Source: Desulfobacterales bacterium | GTDB taxonomy: Bacteria > Desulfobacterota > DSM-4660 > Desulfatiglandales > Desulfatiglandaceae | NCBI GenBank assembly: GCA_022013615.1 | Contig: JAKLQB010000345.1 | Span: 1 to 8,591 of the forward strand | DNA length: 8,591 bases | Reading direction: 5' to 3' | In this document: positions 6,457-8,591 of the stretch, one piece after another | Position numbering within the stretch: position 1 is the first letter of the stretch | How the letters are laid out: each line of letters opens with the position of its first letter | Notes under the pieces: model-generated | Told to the model about the DNA's origin: nothing | Database searches by the model: none | What the model saw: only the letters and a program-made list of their open reading frames with translations | Translations under genes and position numbers: made by a program

Positions 6457-7806
6457 TCAGTCCTCCAGCGCTTTCACCCGCTCGTCCATCATCCGGGCAG
6501 CCTGCTTTGCACTTATTTCACCGTCCAGGAATCGTTTTAGAATCTCCGGAATAATCTTTGTACCATAGATCTTGGAGATAAGGGCCCCTTTTCCTTTGGC
6601 AAATCCCCAGCGATCGAACCCATCCACCCCGGCTATGATGGTTTTTACTACGTCCATTCCGTAAAACTTGGAGATTTTGGCCCGGGTTGTCACCCCGAAC
6701 TCGAGACCCATCCATCCGTCAATAAAGCAGTTTGGCTTATCTCGGGTCCCTTTACGCATTGGCAATTTACCCTCTGCCGCCATCCCTAACCACCGAAGAT
6801 ACCCGTCGGTGAGAAGGAATTCTACCCACTTTTTGGCTGCTTCCTTATTGGCATCCCGGGTGATACCAAGGTAGTTTATCTGACCGTATTGAGCGGCCCC
6901 TCTCTTGCCTCGAATGATGGTCACAAAACCGGTATTTCTAGCCAGGAACCCTGGCTCCCCTTTGATGATATCAGGAATAACGGGCTGATCCCGCCGAAGG
7001 CCCGAAAGCTCGTCCAGGATGAAAGGAGACCAGATGATCATGGCCGCTCGTCCTGTGAGGTAATCCAACCGGGTGTGGAGCCAGTAAAGGTTTCCGGGCG
7101 GTGTAAAACTGGTAAGGGTTTTGTAAAACTCTAAGGTTTCCACCATCTCGGGCGTGTCTAAGTTGACGTTTCCGGACGGACCTGTCAGTCTCACGCCATT
7201 TGAAAGCGCAAAATGCTCGAATACTTGCTGGGTGTAATGGTGTCCAGGGTCTGTACCCGCCTCAAAGCCCCATATCAAAGGTGGATTGTGCAGTGCCCTG
7301 GCTGCTTGAATGATATTATCCCAGCTATTCGGCACGGGGAGACCTTTTTCCTTAAAGAGATCCTTTCGGTAGACCAAAAGCTGGCCCCAGCCATCAATCG
7401 GGACGGCACCATAGCCGCCCGGGACCTGTGCGAGAGTCAAGGGCCCTGCGCCAAAGGTCTCTTTTCCCAGGTGAGTCACCACCTCCGTGGCACACCTCTC
7501 ATCAAGAACCCCTGCCTCGGCCCACCCGATAGTGAAATCAATAGGGTGGAAGACCACATCGGGGAGAGATCTCGCTGCATACGCGGCAGTAATCCGCTGT
7601 GTTAAAAGGTTCTCCTGCACAGGGACTACTCGGAGGTCTATTCCGGTTTTTTGGGTGAATGCACGGGCGATTTCTTTCTGGGTCTCCAGCCGATCCTTCT
7701 CCACCTCGGTTGTCCAAAAGGTGATCTGGTTTTGGGCACCAGCCGTGGAGAAGCCAATAATTACGACCCATATTAGGGCCAAAAAGGATGAAATTGTTGC
7801 TCTCAT
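6457..7806 (-). CDS. extracellular (periplasmic) solute-binding protein family 1, sugar importer
   Basis: 449 residues. The N-terminus is a Sec signal peptide: a short basic start (R2), hydrophobic core about 5-19, and an AGA cleavage site before Q25; no lipobox cysteine, so the mature protein should be free in the periplasm. The mature sequence begins with ITFWTTEVEKD, the first strand expected of MalE/UgpB-like cluster D binding proteins, and continues with family-type segments such as VVFHPIDFTIGWAEAGVLD and GYGAVPIDGWGQLLVYRKDLF. It captures the solute and docks on the permeases. The ATG is well supported by AGGAGGG 7 nt upstream (7814-7820). First gene of the operon. Substrate is not readable from sequence: CUT1 systems take oligosaccharides, polyols or glycerol phosphate, and no enzyme gene nearby narrows this. 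Confidence 0.94.
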   Translation of the reverse strand: MRATISSFLALIWVVIIGFSTAGAQNQITFWTTEVEKDRLETQKEIARAFTQKTGIDLRVVPVQENLLTQRITAAYAARSLPDVVFHPIDFTIGWAEAGVLDERCATEVVTHLGKETFGAGPLTLAQVPGGYGAVPIDGWGQLLVYRKDLFKEKGLPVPNSWDNIIQAARALHNPPLIWGFEAGTDPGHHYTQQVFEHFALSNGVRLTGPSGNVNLDTPEMVETLEFYKTLTSFTPPGNLYWLHTRLDYLTGRAAMIIWSPFILDELSGLRRDQPVIPDIIKGEPGFLARNTGFVTIIRGKRGAAQYGQINYLGITRDANKEAAKKWVEFLLTDGYLRWLGMAAEGKLPMRKGTRDKPNCFIDGWMGLEFGVTTRAKISKFYGMDVVKTIIAGVDGFDRWGFAKGKGALISKIYGTKIIPEILKRFLDGEISAKQAARMMDERVKALED

Positions 7807-7855
7807 AGCTAAACCCTCCTCTCCATGTAGGTTTCTTGCATTTCACAATCCAAGG

Positions 7856-7864
7856 ATTTTAACA
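7856..7864 (-). promoter_or_regulatory. extended -10 promoter for the importer operon
   Basis: The minus strand reads TGTTAAAAT, five of six to TATAAT with the TGn extension, 50 nt upstream of the binding-protein ATG. No -35 match lies at 16-18 bp. It differs by one base from the extended -10 before the winged-helix gene (TGTTATAAT). Confidence 0.4.
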
Positions 7865-7883
7865 GGCTGAATTTATTTAGGTT

Positions 7884-7901
7884 TTTGAAATTCGTTTCAA
7901 A
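7884..7901. promoter_or_regulatory. 18-bp inverted repeat, candidate operator of the importer operon
   Basis: TTTGAAATTCGTTTCAAA has perfect 7-bp arms around a 4-nt centre and overlaps or abuts the -35 position of the proposed promoter. The TGAAA half-sites with an adjacent CG recall operators of LacI-type sugar regulators, although the CG is not at the centre. The regulator itself is not in the window. Confidence 0.4.
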
Positions 7902-7954
7902 GTGCTAAAGTGGTATAAAAGGTTAATAAAAGCGAAAAAGGGCCTGGATCAAAC

Positions 7955-7965
7955 CGTGATTCACG
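7955..7965. promoter_or_regulatory. 11-bp palindrome CGTGATTCACG
   Basis: Perfect 5-bp arms around one central base, about 90 bp upstream of the proposed -10. It is nested inside a GAT/ATC and a GGCCT/AGGCC pairing, so it may be a DNA operator or part of a larger hairpin (7941-7981). No T tract follows on either strand. Confidence 0.3.
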
Positions 7966-8096
7966 ATCATAGAATGAGGCCACAGTGCAATTATTTTTTG
8001 TAAGGAAAGAGATGTCGATTGCTTTTGTGTTTAGTTCTATTCTTTAAACATCTTTATACTATCGGCAGGAGAACCTGTCAAAATGTTTGTTTTTTT

Positions 8097-8192
8097 TCAA
8101 TAGTGAAGGTAAAATTTGGCAAATTGGAGCGCCCTGGTAGCAGCCCCTGCCTTCTCGAATCCTTTCGAAATAATAAAAAGCATCTTTTCCAT
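8097..8192 (-). pseudogene. N-terminal remnant of a DsrE-family protein gene
   Basis: A 31-codon frame starts at an ATG with a near-perfect Shine-Dalgarno (GGAGGTG, 8201-8207 region). Its product starts MEKMLFIISKGF and continues with EKAGAATRALQFAK, which I recognise as the first strand and helix of DsrE/DsrF-like proteins (normally about 110-120 residues, small sulfur-relay or related proteins). After residue 26 the resemblance stops: FYLHY and a TGA follow, then an A8 run on the minus strand. The remaining three quarters of the domain are not found in other frames downstream. The most likely reading is a gene truncated by deletion or rearrangement near position 8115. A functional leader peptide is an alternative but would not explain the DsrE-like sequence. 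Confidence 0.65.
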
Positions 8193-8217
8193 GTTTTCAC
8201 CTCCTTTCCAAGTTTAA

Positions 8218-8442
8218 TTCTATGCAAAAGAATACAGAGGCTTTATCGAGGCCATTTCACACCGTAAAACTTTGGAAGTTATTATAGGAATACTAAATTC
8301 TGAGACAGGGAATCAATCCCGTTACAGACTAGTTGAAGATATGGTCAAAGACCCCGAAAACTTTGAATATGATTTTGAGGAAATTTTACAACGACTCGAA
8401 AACCTCAAAGCAGGTTTGTTGGAAAAATCTAAAAAGGTCTAA
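8218..8442 (+). pseudogene. 74-codon open frame lacking a proper start; unrecognised gene fragment
   Basis: Open from just after a TAA (8215-8217) to a TAA at 8440. The translation looks like real protein: IEAISHRKTLEVIIGIL, then SRYRLVEDMVKDPENFEYDF and EEILQRLENLKAGLLEKSKK, that is, amphipathic helices with a charged C-terminal coiled coil and no low-complexity sequence. There is no ATG or GTG start before codon 42; a TTG at 8272 and an ATG at 8341 have no good ribosome site. This suggests a 3' fragment that lost its beginning at about 8210, close to where the DsrE remnant starts on the other strand. A very short gene starting at 8341 (33 residues) is the alternative. I do not recognise the family. 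Confidence 0.45.
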
Positions 8443-8591
8443 ATAATGTGGTTAACTGATTTTATTCAAGATATTGTGGTACGTCAGTTGAGTTCGAATG
8501 CCTTGATTAATGCGTACGCTGTTGGTGTATCCATTTGATAGCACAAGGTTAGACAACCGCATTTCACCTGTCGACGGTGAGTAACACTGCA
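8443..8591. other. unresolved right edge with short frames on both strands
   Basis: On the plus strand a 30-codon frame (8446-8538) starts 3 bp after the preceding stop with AAGG 8 nt upstream. On the minus strand a 35-codon frame with four cysteines enters from the window edge and stops at 8484. Neither resembles a family I know, and the window ends before either can be judged. Confidence 0.3.

Larger units (their letters stand above)
7807..8096. other. 290-bp leader/intergenic region upstream of the importer operon
   Basis: AT-rich and without a credible coding frame on either strand. It holds the operon promoter and two inverted repeats listed separately, plus a wider GGCCT/AGGCC pairing (7941-7945 with 7977-7981) around the second one. 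I recognise no riboswitch or small RNA. Confidence 0.6.

Noticed and set aside
8097..8150. UGA at 8097-8099 as a selenocysteine codon in the DsrE remnant
   Set aside because: No SECIS-like hairpin is apparent after it, the extension does not resemble the rest of a DsrE protein, and a truncation explains the data more simply.
8019..8267. Plus-strand 82-codon frame over the DsrE remnant
   Set aside because: Starts at TTG without a ribosome site, composition is unlike protein, and it runs antisense to the recognised DsrE sequence.
8510..8584. 24-codon frame at the right edge (starts MRTLLVYPFD)
   Set aside because: Too short, no clear ribosome site and no family resemblance; overlaps another equally weak frame.

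Overview
The window looks like a chromosomal segment of a Gram-negative bacterium, most plausibly a deltaproteobacterial or Desulfobacterota lineage. This is inferred from the families present: a VIT/VWA protein ending in an AgmX/PglI-type domain, a stand-alone PilZ protein, a broken DsrE-family gene, and a binding-protein-dependent sugar importer whose binding protein has a cleavable signal peptide without a lipobox, as expected for a periplasm. There is no rRNA, tRNA, CRISPR array, integrase or transposase. The taxonomy is a family-level guess and not a sequence match.

Left end (1-1320): the 3' part of a plus-strand gene encoding an exported VIT/von Willebrand A protein fused to a TonB-like AgmX/PglI C-terminal domain. 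It is followed by a strong hairpin between convergent genes.

Middle (1321-3436): three minus-strand genes, in transcription order a small winged-helix-like DNA-binding protein (3293-2886), a single-domain PilZ protein (2732-2394), and a membrane protein with an N-terminal zinc ribbon, coiled coil and C-terminal HEAT-like helices (2304-1321). They are spaced by 90-150 bp and are AT-richer than the transporter genes. An extended -10 promoter precedes the winged-helix gene.

Right-centre (3437-7806): a complete CUT1-type carbohydrate ABC importer operon on the minus strand, in the order binding protein, MalF-like permease, MalG-like permease, MalK-like ATPase. The binding protein delivers a sugar or polyol to the two permeases and the ATPase drives uptake. 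No glycosidase, kinase or typical sugar regulator is visible, so the substrate is open. The 78-bp gap between binding protein and first permease holds a heptanucleotide tandem repeat overlapping a possible internal promoter. Upstream of the binding protein are an extended -10 promoter and two inverted repeats that could be operators.

Right end (7807-8591): mostly non-coding or degenerate DNA. It contains a 31-codon remnant of a DsrE-family gene on the minus strand that still has a near-perfect Shine-Dalgarno sequence, and, 25 bp away on the plus strand, a 74-codon open frame with no conventional start. Both look like gene debris from a past rearrangement. I see no convincing new system; the best second looks are the decayed right end, the heptad repeat inside the operon, and the unusual domain fusions at the left.
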